A stretch of 11,863 nucleotides of DNA from an uncultured Opitutaceae bacterium (GCA_937902865.1 CALFNJ010000361.1:1-11863), one strand, 5' to 3'. Shown: positions 1-6,578, counted from the first letter of the stretch. A program made the numbers and translations. The notes: generated by a model not told the origin, from the letters alone.

Positions 1-25
1 GACAAGGACTGAGCGGAAGGCAGCC

Positions 26-133
26 GCGCAACGTTCAACGTCCAACATTCAACGTTGAACGTTCAAGGATCGGCAGGATCCGGAAGCTCGAGTTGAACGT
101 TCGACGTTGAATGTTGGACGTTGAACGTTGCGC
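26..133. repeat. Long inverted repeat of CAACGTT-type 7-base units, copy 1
   Basis: Arms at 26-66 and 93-133 (41 nt each) are reverse complements with one mismatch, around a 26-nt loop (67-92). Inside each arm the sequence repeats every 7 bases (CAACGTT and close variants starting at 29, 36, 43, 50 and 57), ending in GCGC at the outer edge. A second copy with the same arm length lies at 6716-6878. In both, the loop begins GGAT and ends GAG. No target duplication or transposase is visible. The right arm reads as open codons in the cobW frame, which makes a false N-terminal extension possible in automatic annotation. Confidence 0.9.
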
Positions 134-152
134 CGACAGGCCAATGTCGGCG
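131..152. promoter_or_regulatory. Perfect 8-bp palindrome upstream of the CobW gene
   Basis: CGCCGACA and TGTCGGCG are perfect inverted copies separated by 6 nt. They lie 73 nt before the cobW start and overlap the outer end of the repeat at 26-133 by 3 nt. The position and symmetry suit an operator or an RNA hairpin. It does not look like the AT-rich Zur box known from proteobacteria, so the link to metal control is only a guess. Confidence 0.3.
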
Positions 153-224
153 TCGCGGCTATTTGCCTTTCCGCGGAGGCCGCCTCTGTTTTCACTTTTC
201 CCTCCGCCCGCTTCGTTTCCTTCC

Positions 225-1643
225 ATGACTCCCATTCCCGTCACCGTCCTCACCGGCTTCCTCGGCGCCGGCAAGACCACGCTGCTCAATCGCATCCTCA
301 CCGAGCACCACGGCAAGAAGCTCGCGGTCATCGAGAACGAGTTCGGCGAGGTCGGCGTCGACAACCAGCTCGTCATCTCGAGCGAGGAGGAGCTCTTCGA
401 GATGAACAACGGCTGCATCTGCTGCTCCGTCCGCGGCGACCTGATCCGCATCCTCGGGCGGCTTCTCAAGCGCAAGGACCGGCTCGACGGCATCCTGATC
501 GAGACCACCGGACTCGCGAATCCCGCGCCCGTGGCGCAGACGTTTTTCACCGACGACGAGATGAAGCAGCACTTCCGGCTCGATGCCATCGTCACGGTGG
601 TCGACGCCAAGCATGTGCTGCAGCACCTCGGCACCGAGGACGAGTCCGTCAAGCAGATCGCCTTCGCCGACGTCATCCTTCTCAACAAGACCGACCTCGT
701 CAGCCCGGCCGATCTGACCGCGCTCGAGCAGCGCATCCGCGGCATCAACGCCGTCGCGAAGATCCACCGCACGCAGAACTCCGCCGTCGATCTCGACAAG
801 GTCCTCGACGTCGGCGGCTTCAATCTCAGCCGCGCCACCGAGCTCGATCCCAAGTTTCTCGAGACCGAATATCCGTTCGAATGGGCCGGCGCCTACATCC
901 TGCCGTCCGGCACGCATCAGCTCGTCATCGGCCACGACGACGATCACGACCACTCCGGACACGATCACGGGCATGACCATGATCAAGAGGGTCACGATCA
1001 CGACCATCATCACCATCACCACGGCAACCCGAACGAACTGGACGTGGTCGTCCTGCCGGTCGCGTCGCTCGATGAAAAAGACCTTTCCGCCGCGCGCGAG
1101 GCAGCCGTGACCGTGTTCTCCGATTGGGAAGCACGGCTCAAGGATGGCGACACCGTGCTGCCCGGCGCCACGCTGCATCGGCTGCTGCTGGACAAAGGCA
1201 ACGGCCGCTACCAGCTCGCGATCAAGGAGCCCGGCTTCCACGTCGTGTTCGAGCAGTGCGGCCACGATCCGCTGCACATCTACGTGAAGGACGAGGTCGT
1301 GAAGCCGACGTGGCAGCAGGACTTCCACGCCGCTCACGAGCACAACGACTACGTCACCTCCGTCGGCATTAGTCGGCCCGGCGGTCTCGATGGCAAGAAA
1401 CTCAACGCGTGGATCGGCGACCTCCTGCGCACCAAGGGCGGCGACATTTACCGCATGAAGGGCGTGCTGAGCGTGAAAGGCTCGAACAAGCGCCTCGTCT
1501 TCCAAGGCGTGCACATGCTCTTCGACGCCAAGTTCGACCGCGAGTGGGGCTCGGACCCGCGCACGAACACGCTCGTCTTCATCGGCAAGAATCTCGATCG
1601 CACGGCGCTGACGGAAGCGTTCCGGTCGTGTCTGGTGCCTTGA
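225..1643 (+). CDS. CobW/COG0523 family GTPase, putative zinc or other metal chaperone
   Basis: Cytoplasmic G3E GTPase expected to use GTP hydrolysis to deliver a metal to a client protein. Visible motifs: Walker A GFLGAGKTT (residues 11-19), ENEFGEVGVD just after it, the family CxCC metal motif GCICC (63-67), ETTGLANP, and the G4 motif NKTD (154-157). Residues 237-266 hold 15 His mixed with Asp, a metal-binding loop typical of the family. A CobW C-terminal domain follows (about 376-470, with IYRMKGVLSV and FQGVHMLFDA). At 472 residues it is longer than common members (roughly 320-400), because about 110 residues (267-375) lie between the His loop and the C-terminal domain and include H339, C345, H347 and H351. 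The ATG at 225 is chosen because codons upstream (from 111) run through a repeat. No Shine-Dalgarno site is seen; the leader is pyrimidine-rich. Family certain; the metal and client are not known. Confidence 0.93.
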   Translation: MTPIPVTVLTGFLGAGKTTLLNRILTEHHGKKLAVIENEFGEVGVDNQLVISSEEELFEMNNGCICCSVRGDLIRILGRLLKRKDRLDGILIETTGLANPAPVAQTFFTDDEMKQHFRLDAIVTVVDAKHVLQHLGTEDESVKQIAFADVILLNKTDLVSPADLTALEQRIRGINAVAKIHRTQNSAVDLDKVLDVGGFNLSRATELDPKFLETEYPFEWAGAYILPSGTHQLVIGHDDDHDHSGHDHGHDHDQEGHDHDHHHHHHGNPNELDVVVLPVASLDEKDLSAAREAAVTVFSDWEARLKDGDTVLPGATLHRLLLDKGNGRYQLAIKEPGFHVVFEQCGHDPLHIYVKDEVVKPTWQQDFHAAHEHNDYVTSVGISRPGGLDGKKLNAWIGDLLRTKGGDIYRMKGVLSVKGSNKRLVFQGVHMLFDAKFDREWGSDPRTNTLVFIGKNLDRTALTEAFRSCLVP

Positions 1644-1703
1644 GGAGGAGGAAAAAGCAGCGAGTAGTGCGTAGCGGGTAGCGAGCATTCAGCTCCCGGG
1701 TAG

Positions 1704-1725
1704 GGCGCGTTATCCCTAACGCGCC
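1704..1725. terminator. Strong GC hairpin after cobW, possible terminator
   Basis: GGCGCGTTA and TAACGCGCC form a perfect 9-bp stem with a TCCC loop, 60 nt after the cobW stop. No T-tract follows, so it is not a textbook intrinsic terminator. The same core (GCGCGTT, CCC, AACGCG) recurs at 8294-8393, so it is first of all a repeat element. Confidence 0.35.
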
Positions 1726-1737
1726 GCTCCGACCCGA

Positions 1738-1761
1738 CTCACCGGGACGGTTCGCCCTACC
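1738..1761 (+). repeat. Half copy of the GTAGGGCG-type palindromic repeat
   Basis: These 24 nt are identical to 5317-5340, and 20 nt are identical in reverse orientation to 3950-3969. Here the partner half is replaced by the GCGCGTT hairpin at 1704-1725; only the outer GTAGGGCG (1700-1707) pairs with CGCCCTAC (1753-1760). The copy is therefore a mosaic of two palindrome families. Confidence 0.8.
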
Positions 1762-1843
1762 TCCAATCTCCGCCAACCGCCGAACCATCTGGCTTGTCCT
1801 GCTCGCTACCCGCTACTCACTACTCGCTACTTCTCTTTTCCCC

Positions 1844-2959
1844 ATGCAACTGACCAAACACTGGGCCGCGACGCTCGATGACTACGTGATCGATCTCGCG
1901 TGGTCGCCGGACGGTTCGCTCCTGGCCGCCGCCTCGGCTGCAGGTCCGATCACGCTCTTTGCCGCAACGGACGGCGCGAAGCGGCATGAGGTGCCGGGCC
2001 ATGAGGAAGGAACGAATGCGATGGCGTTCGCACCATCGTCCCAGGAGTCAGGTGCGGAAGCGTCGGCGCCGTCGGCGCTTTTGCTCGCGAGCGGAGGGCA
2101 GGATGGATGCGTGAAATTCTGGGACGCCGCCGCGGGTCAGCACATCGCCACGGCGAAGCTGGGATCGGCCTGGGTGGAGCATCTGGCTTGGAGCCCAAGC
2201 ACGGTTTCCACCTCACCGATTCTCGCCGCGACCGCCGGCCGCACTCTCACGTTCGTCAATCCCGACGGCAGCATTCGTCATCAATTCCAGCCCGCGCCGA
2301 AAACCATCACCGCCCTCGCCTGGCGTCCGGCGCTGCAGGCAGGAACTGCCGCCCCGGCGTCTGGCACGAACCCGTCCTCCGTCTCCCGTCCTCCGTCTCC
2401 TGAGTTGGCGACCGCCTATTTCGGCGGCGTCTGCCTCTGGAACGGCGTCGATTTCACCGCGCGGAAGGAGTTCGCCTACAACAACGGGATCCAGGCGCTG
2501 GTTTGGTCGCCCGACGGGAAATGGCTCGTTTCGGGCAACCAGGATCCCTCCGTGCACCTCTGGATTCCCGACGAGGACGTCGAGCTCCACATGAGCGGCT
2601 ACGAAGGCAAGGTGAAGCACCTTTCGTTCGATCACACCTCGCATTGGCTCGCGACCGGAGGCGGGCGCGAGGCGTGCATCTGGGACTGCTCCGGCGCCGG
2701 CCCCGAAGGCCGCGAGCCGGCGATGTTCCCGCACGACGCGCCGGTGTGCGCCACGGCTTTCCAGCACCGTCACGGCCTGCTCGCCACCGCCGCGCAGGAT
2801 GGCGTGGTCATGCTCTGGAGTCCCGAACGCAAGCAGCCGCTGCGCGCTACCGTGAAGATGCCGGTGCCCGCGACGAAGCTCGCCTGGTCGCCCGACGATC
2901 GCTTCCTCGCGATCGGCTCGGAAAAAGGCGTCGTCTACGTGCTGCGCTGCGACTCCTGA
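1844..2959 (+). CDS. WD40-repeat beta-propeller protein
   Basis: A 371-residue protein without signal peptide or membrane segment, so presumably cytoplasmic. Repeating blades are visible from residue 13 to the end, with hallmarks such as AWSPDGSLLAAAS, LLASGGQDGCVKFWD, VWSPDGKWLVSGNQDPSVHLW, LLATAAQDGVVMLW and AWSPDDRFLAIGSEKG, enough for about seven blades. WD40 propellers act as protein-binding platforms; there is no catalytic domain. It is the next gene after the CobW GTPase in the same direction, across a 200-nt repeat-filled spacer, so it may be a partner or client of that chaperone (inference). Residues 177-186, in a loop between blades, are encoded by four 7-base units at 2372-2399. 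The start ATG has a CT-rich leader and no Shine-Dalgarno site. Family assignment is firm; function unknown. Confidence 0.9.
   Translation: MQLTKHWAATLDDYVIDLAWSPDGSLLAAASAAGPITLFAATDGAKRHEVPGHEEGTNAMAFAPSSQESGAEASAPSALLLASGGQDGCVKFWDAAAGQHIATAKLGSAWVEHLAWSPSTVSTSPILAATAGRTLTFVNPDGSIRHQFQPAPKTITALAWRPALQAGTAAPASGTNPSSVSRPPSPELATAYFGGVCLWNGVDFTARKEFAYNNGIQALVWSPDGKWLVSGNQDPSVHLWIPDEDVELHMSGYEGKVKHLSFDHTSHWLATGGGREACIWDCSGAGPEGREPAMFPHDAPVCATAFQHRHGLLATAAQDGVVMLWSPERKQPLRATVKMPVPATKLAWSPDDRFLAIGSEKGVVYVLRCDS
2372..2399 (+). repeat. Four CCGTCCT/CCGTCTC 7-base units inside the WD40 gene
   Basis: CCGTCCT and CCGTCTC alternate twice, exactly 28 nt. They encode a Ser/Pro-rich loop between propeller blades and keep the frame open. 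This is a separate 7-base family placed within a coding region. Confidence 0.85.
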
Positions 2960-2975
2960 GCGGCGCCGCCGCAAA

Positions 2976-3007
2976 TTTTGGAGTTTGGATTTTGGGTTTT
3001 GGATTTT
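2976..3007 (+). repeat. TTTTGGA 7-base array, left copy
   Basis: TTTTGGA, GTTTGGA, TTTTGGG and TTTTGGA follow in register, then a T-run. An inverted copy (TCCAAAA units) lies at 3904-3931, so the pair brackets the exported-protein gene at 3158. It sits 17 nt after the WD40 stop and just before the CGCAAA palindrome at 3066-3134. Confidence 0.85.
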
Positions 3008-3065
3008 TTCCAAACCCTTCCGCTACAGCTCTGCCATCAGGCCGCAGACGTGCCTCACGGAGATA

Positions 3066-3134
3066 GCCGCAAAGAGGCGCAAACAGCGCAAAAAGGGACT
3101 GCATCTTTTCGCGTCATTTGTGCCTTTTCGCGGC
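3066..3134. repeat. CGCAAA-type imperfect inverted repeat
   Basis: The left arm (about 3066-3095) reads CCGCAAAGAGG, CGCAAACAG, CGCAAAAAG. The right arm (about 3104-3134) is its imperfect reverse complement. Units are spaced 10 then 9 nt in both arms. It lies just past the stop of the - strand gene at 3158 and after the WD40 gene on the + strand, so it could act as a hairpin between convergent transcripts. Confidence 0.7.
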
Positions 3135-3157
3135 CAACCTCCCGATTCCGATCGCCC

Positions 3158-4048
3158 CTATTTTTTCGGCTGCGTCTGCGCCGCGATGCCCTGGATGCCT
3201 TTTTCCTTCTCGATCCGCGCCATCGTCTGCATCGCTTCCTGGAACGCCTGCATCGTCGGCCGACTGCGGTTACGCAGGGTGTTGTAGTCCTGCCCCGTGC
3301 GGAACGCCGTGAAATACGCCGGATCCTGCAGCAGCGTGCACAGGCCGCCCATCGAATCGAGAAACTGTGTGCGCGGTCCTTCCATCGCGGCGCGAGCCCT
3401 GCCCTCCTCGCCGCGGCCGGTGTACTGCCAGCCGGGTTGATAGTCTTCGGGCACCGCCGGAGCCCACGCCTTCACCCGCGCGAGCACGGTGGCGAACATC
3501 GGGGGATTTCCCATGACCACAGGATTGATGACCGAGCCCCACTGCTGCTGCAGGGCCGAAAGCGCCGTCAACGGACTGTCGCCGCCCTTGCCCACCGAGG
3601 GAAACAGGTCGGCATCGAACTGCCCGCGGAAACGGGCGATATAGAAAAGAAACGCCGCGTCCTCCACGCGCTTCTCCCGCACTGCCACGCTCACTGCCGA
3701 ATACAGGACTGCCGCGGAAATCACGTCGGAGTTTTTCACGATGCGATCCAGCGCCGCAGTCGAGACCGCCTGATCACCCACCGCGAGCTGACGGTAGAGC
3801 AGCTCGTTCGAAATTGGCTCCGCCGCACCCACCAGATTCACCACGCCCGCGAGGACCAGAATCAGGAACAGCTCACGCCGAAGCCCCGCGACGGGTCGGC
3901 CAATCCAAAATCCAAACTCCAAAATCCAAAATGTCGGCGCGCACAGGCAGGGCGAACCGTCCCGGTGAGCCGCGGGCCCGGCTCGGTGGGGACGCCTCGC
4001 CCTACCACAGCCGGCGACCGGAATCGGAAATGCGTCCCAATGCATCAT
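3158..4048 (-). CDS. Exported protein of unknown function
   Basis: I do not recognise the family. The conserved-looking body starts with a signal peptide (RRELFLILVLAGVVNLVGAA, about 60-77 residues into this reading) and continues for about 220 mostly helical residues with the stretches VEDAAFLFYIARFRGQFDAD and YQPGWQYTG. The frame is coherent to its TAG. The start is unclear: no ATG lies next to the signal peptide. The ATG at 4048 has GGAG 8 nt upstream, but that GGAG belongs to an 8-base repeat, and the resulting leader is read from two further repeats (3949-4006, 3904-3931). An upstream ATG at 4096 and a TTG at 3922 are alternatives; TTG at 3922 would give the most normal signal peptide. 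Downstream are the CGCAAA and TTTTGGA repeats. It probably acts in the periplasm or envelope. Confidence 0.6.
   Translation of the reverse strand: MMHWDAFPIPVAGCGRARRPHRAGPAAHRDGSPCLCAPTFWILEFGFWIGRPVAGLRRELFLILVLAGVVNLVGAAEPISNELLYRQLAVGDQAVSTAALDRIVKNSDVISAAVLYSAVSVAVREKRVEDAAFLFYIARFRGQFDADLFPSVGKGGDSPLTALSALQQQWGSVINPVVMGNPPMFATVLARVKAWAPAVPEDYQPGWQYTGRGEEGRARAAMEGPRTQFLDSMGGLCTLLQDPAYFTAFRTGQDYNTLRNRSRPTMQAFQEAMQTMARIEKEKGIQGIAAQTQPKK
3904..3931 (-). repeat. TTTTGGA 7-base array, right inverted copy
   Basis: Four units on the + strand (TCCAAAA, TCCAAAC, TCCAAAA, TCCAAAA) are the reverse complement of the array at 2976-3007, shifted by one unit. It lies just upstream of the signal-peptide codons of the - strand gene ending at 3158, and contains the candidate TTG start. 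Confidence 0.85.
3949..4006. repeat. GTAGGGCG-type palindromic repeat, copy 2
   Basis: The two halves (3950-3971 and 3980-4002) are imperfect reverse complements: GGCTC, GGGAC and TCGCCC pair, with mismatches between these blocks. The left half matches 5317-5340 in reverse for 20 nt. It lies in the leader or start region of the - strand exported-protein gene. Confidence 0.8.
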
Positions 4049-4056
4049 GGGATTTT

Positions 4057-4083
4057 CTCCGTGCCTCCGTGCCTCTGTGGTGA
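4057..4083 (-). repeat. CACGGAGG-type 8-base array, single arm
   Basis: On the - strand it reads CACAGAGG, CACGGAGG, CACGGAG, an 8-base period. It is the same family as the inverted pair at 5422-5523, but only one arm is seen here. Its GGAG lies 8 nt before an ATG (4048) and may act as a ribosome binding site. Confidence 0.7.
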
Positions 4084-4115
4084 ACGGATCGAGCATCGCT
4101 CCGTCCGCTTTCTAC

Positions 4116-5390
4116 TTACTCCCCGCGAAACAGCAGCGGCCCGACTTCGTTGAGATAGTGCCGCCAGTTGATCCACGTGTGGGCGCCGCCCGATTCGCGG
4201 AAGGTGTGCTTGATGCCGTGCTCGGTCAGATAGGCCGAGAACTTCTTCGCGGCCGGAAAGAGGCTGTCCTCCGAGCCGCAGCCGATCCAGAGGAGATGGA
4301 GCTGACGGTTTGCCGCCGCCGGATCCGCCAGACCGGCGAAGGTCTTGCCGTAATCGCCCGCGTTGTTGAGAGCCGCGCTGAAGCCGCCCACATAGCTGAA
4401 CAGGTCGAGATGGTTCAGCCCGATGGTGAGCGACTGGCCGCCGCCCATCGACAGGCCGACGATCGCACGGTGGTCGCGGTCGGTCAGCGCGCGGTACTGC
4501 CCCTGCACGAACGGGATCACGTCCTCGATCAGATCGCGGCTGAAGAGCGCGGTGTTGTTCTGCGCGCCGGGCGTGCCCGGGAGCGCGCCGTAGCCGAACG
4601 GCATGACGACGAGGAAGGGCTTCATTTTTCCGGCGGCCAGCAGGTTATCGAGGATCAGGTTCACGTGGCCGAGGCGCGTCCACGCGGTCTCGTCGGCATT
4701 GGCGCCGTGAAACAGATAGAGCACCGGCAGCTTCGTCGCGGTGTCGCGATCGTAGCCTGGCGGCACGTACACGGTCAGGCGGCGCAGGCTGTTCAGCGAT
4801 TTCGACTGATACCAGTGCGTGCGGATTTCGCCATGCGGCACATCCTGGCCGTCGTAGAAGGCCGGACGATCGCCCGGCACCTCGAGCACGCTCTGGATCG
4901 TGCTGGCCGTCGAGCCGCTCTTCACGCCGGGATTGCCGGGATCGAGGGTCTTCACGCCGTCGACGGTGAAATTGTAATAATAGATCTCCGGATCGATCGG
5001 CCCGACCGTCACGCTCCACAGGCCGTCCGCGTTTTTCTCCAGCGGCTTGCTGCCGGCCATGAACTCGCCGCTCACCGACACCGCGGTGGCCTTCGGCGCC
5101 AGCAGCCGGAAGGTCACCTGACGGTCCTTGTTGATCTCGGGCGACGACGTGGGCCGCGCCGCCGCGCCCGCGGCCCGGGCGGCCGCTGGCTGCTGGGCGT
5201 GAACCGGAAGCACGGTGCTTCCCAACGCCAACAGCAGCGTGAGCGCGCCAGCGCTGGCAGAGAGGCAACGGCGGTAGCGAGAAAAGGTAGGGCGAGGCGT
5301 CCCCGCCGAGCCGCGGCTCACCGGGACGGTTCGCCCTACCTTGCGATCACAGCCGGCGGAATTTTTCGCGAAGAGACGGGATAGGTTCAT
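4116..5390 (-). CDS. Secreted esterase, CE1/esterase D type (feruloyl or acetyl-xylan esterase-like) with N-terminal Ig-like domain
   Basis: A 424-residue alpha/beta hydrolase that likely removes ester groups from plant polysaccharides. The signal peptide hydrophobic core is about 43-63, with cleavage likely after VHA (65). An early-set/CBM48-like domain (about 85-170, with VTFRLLAPKATAVSVSGEF and YYNFTVDG) precedes the catalytic domain (about 185-424). Triad candidates: Ser314 in GLSMGG, Asp375 in GSED, His404 in GAHTW; the oxyanion region is FHGAN (near 228). The only plausible in-frame ATG is at 5390, but residues 17-36 between it and the signal peptide are read from the palindromic repeat at 5286-5340, giving an unusually long 40-residue basic leader. 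No Shine-Dalgarno site is seen; the leader is CT-rich. The SMP-30 gene lies upstream on the same strand. Fold and triad sure; substrate inferred. Confidence 0.88.
   Translation of the reverse strand: MNLSRLFAKNSAGCDRKVGRTVPVSRGSAGTPRPTFSRYRRCLSASAGALTLLLALGSTVLPVHAQQPAAARAAGAAARPTSSPEINKDRQVTFRLLAPKATAVSVSGEFMAGSKPLEKNADGLWSVTVGPIDPEIYYYNFTVDGVKTLDPGNPGVKSGSTASTIQSVLEVPGDRPAFYDGQDVPHGEIRTHWYQSKSLNSLRRLTVYVPPGYDRDTATKLPVLYLFHGANADETAWTRLGHVNLILDNLLAAGKMKPFLVVMPFGYGALPGTPGAQNNTALFSRDLIEDVIPFVQGQYRALTDRDHRAIVGLSMGGGQSLTIGLNHLDLFSYVGGFSAALNNAGDYGKTFAGLADPAAANRQLHLLWIGCGSEDSLFPAAKKFSAYLTEHGIKHTFRESGGAHTWINWRHYLNEVGPLLFRGE
5286..5340. repeat. GTAGGGCG-type palindromic repeat, copy 3, inside the esterase reading frame
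   Basis: A 55-nt imperfect palindrome: GGTAGGGCGA at the left pairs with TCGCCCTACC at the right, and GAGCC with GGCTC at the centre. It lies wholly between the esterase ATG and its signal-peptide core and keeps the frame open, adding about 18 residues including VPVSRG and TPRPT. This resembles the in-frame palindromic insertions known from Rickettsia genes. Confidence 0.88.
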
Positions 5391-5421
5391 AGGGAAGGAT
5401 GAATTCAGATAGGGTCTTAAT

Positions 5422-5523
5422 TCGGAATCTCACCACGGAGGCGAAGAGATGGAGAAATCCATTTTAAGCACAGCCGAGGGATGATCATCTCTGTGTCTCC
5501 GTGTCTCTGTGGTGAAATTCCGA
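5422..5523. repeat. CACGGAGA-type 8-base inverted repeat between the SMP-30 and esterase genes
   Basis: The outer 15 nt (5422-5436 and 5509-5523) are reverse complements with one mismatch. The inner arms are 8-base arrays (CACAGAGA, CACGGAGA on the - strand), the left one decayed. It fills most of the 153-nt spacer. A single arm of the same family is at 4057-4083. It may fold downstream of the SMP-30 transcript. Confidence 0.75.
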
Positions 5524-5543
5524 GAGTTCAGCTCAAGAGGCAC

Positions 5544-6563
5544 TCAGCCGCCGAGCACACCCTGCGTGTTCACGAAGAGCGAGTACATTGAAGTGCTGCC
5601 GCACATGAACAGCCGATTCCGGCGGACGCCGCCGAAGCAGAGGTTCGGGCAGCGTTCGGGCAGGTCGATCCGGCCGATGCGCTTGCCCTCGGGATTGAAC
5701 ACCGTGACGCCATCCAGCCCTTCGGCGCCCATGCCCCAGCCGCACCAGAGGTTGCCGTCGACGTCGACTTTGAAGCCGTCCGGCGTGCCGTTGTCGTCGG
5801 CGGTGATCAGCACCCGCTTGCCGGAGAGCTGCGTGCCGTTGTTCACCACGTCGTAGGCGTGGATGACGCGCGGGTTGCTGTTGGCCTCGACGATGTAGAG
5901 CTTCGATTCATCGGGGGAGAACGCCAGGCCGTTGGGCCGGTTGATATCGCCCGCCACGACGCTCAGCGCCTTCGTGTTTGGATCCCAGCGATAGACATTC
6001 GTCGGCAACTCCGGCTGGGCCGTGTGGCCCTCGTAGAAGCCGAGGATGCCGAACGGCGGATCGGTGAACCAGATCGAGCCGTCGGATTTGCAGACGATGT
6101 CGTTCGGCGAATTGAGCGGCTTCCCGTCGTAGCGGTCCGCGATCACCGTGATCGTGCCGTCGTACTCGGTGCGCGTGACCCGCCTCGTATCATGCTCGCA
6201 GGTGATCAATCGTCCCTGGCGGTCGCGCGTGTTGCCGTTGGAATTATTCGAGGGCTTGCGGAAGACGCCGACCGCGCCCGTTTCCTCGTCCCAGCGCATC
6301 ATGCGGTTGTTGGGAATGTCGCTCCAGAGCAGGTAGCGTCCGTCGCCAAACCACACCGGCCCCTCGGCCCAGCGCAGGCCGGTGGCGATCCGCTCGACCT
6401 TCGCGAGGGCGAGCATGTACTTGTTGAACGACGGATCGATCGCGCGGACCAACGGGTCGGGATAACGCTGGCTTGGCTGCCATTCGGCCGCGAGGCGCGG
6501 CAAGGCGGCCAGCGCGGTGAGCGCGCTGCCCGCGGTAAGAAAGTCACGGCGGTTCATCGACAT
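5544..6563 (-). CDS. SMP-30/gluconolactonase-like protein with Tat signal
   Basis: A 339-residue six-bladed propeller of the SMP-30/gluconolactonase/LRE family, expected to hydrolyse a sugar lactone or a related ester in the periplasm. The N-terminus NRRDFLTAGSALTALAALP is a twin-arginine (Tat) signal. Metal and active-site positions of the family are present: Glu67 in AEGPVWF, Asn154 in SPNDIV, Asn211 in PNGLAFSPD and Asp262 in PDGFKVD. The ATG at 6563 is supported by AGGAAGGA 7 nt upstream; a second ATG two codons later (6557) is possible. The frame stays open upstream through a repeat to 6728, but this is not used. It is next to the esterase on the same strand, which fits a sugar-degradation role. 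Family is sure; the substrate cannot be read from sequence. Confidence 0.92.
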   Translation of the reverse strand: MSMNRRDFLTAGSALTALAALPRLAAEWQPSQRYPDPLVRAIDPSFNKYMLALAKVERIATGLRWAEGPVWFGDGRYLLWSDIPNNRMMRWDEETGAVGVFRKPSNNSNGNTRDRQGRLITCEHDTRRVTRTEYDGTITVIADRYDGKPLNSPNDIVCKSDGSIWFTDPPFGILGFYEGHTAQPELPTNVYRWDPNTKALSVVAGDINRPNGLAFSPDESKLYIVEANSNPRVIHAYDVVNNGTQLSGKRVLITADDNGTPDGFKVDVDGNLWCGWGMGAEGLDGVTVFNPEGKRIGRIDLPERCPNLCFGGVRRNRLFMCGSTSMYSLFVNTQGVLGG

Positions 6564-6570
6564 GGGGTAG

Positions 6571-6578
6571 TCCTTCCT
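6571..6578 (-). promoter_or_regulatory. Ribosome binding site of the SMP-30 gene
   Basis: AGGAAGGA on the - strand lies 7 nt before the ATG at 6563 and fixes that start. It is one of only two clear Shine-Dalgarno sites in the window, the other being at 9096-9100. Confidence 0.7.

Larger units (their letters stand above)
1659..1828. repeat. Inverted repeat of GCGAGTA-type 7-base units around a nested palindrome
   Basis: Arms at 1659-1687 and 1800-1828 (29 nt each) are reverse complements with one mismatch. Each is four 7-base units of the type AGCGAGT/AGCGGGT. The 112-nt interior holds a tight hairpin (1704-1725) and a half of the GTAGGGCG-type palindrome (1738-1761). The element fills nearly all of the cobW-WD40 spacer. 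Its sequence is unrelated to the CAACGTT element, but the period is the same. Confidence 0.88.

Noticed and set aside
26..133. CRISPR array
   Set aside because: Units are 7 bases with no spacers of unique sequence, and no cas genes are nearby.
111..224. N-terminal extension of CobW from an upstream in-frame start
   Set aside because: The added codons run through the right arm of the CAACGTT repeat and do not resemble the family; the GTPase proper begins at 225 with TPIPVTVLTGFLGAGK.
192..1688. Long - strand open frame opposite cobW
   Set aside because: It is the reverse reading of a conserved GTPase; the Val/Ile-rich tract comes from the His-Asp loop codons.
4047..5384. Long open frame on the + strand opposite the esterase
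   Set aside because: It mirrors the codons of a well-supported esterase in GC-rich DNA, is rich in Arg/Ala/Val without a recognisable domain, and starts and ends in repeats.
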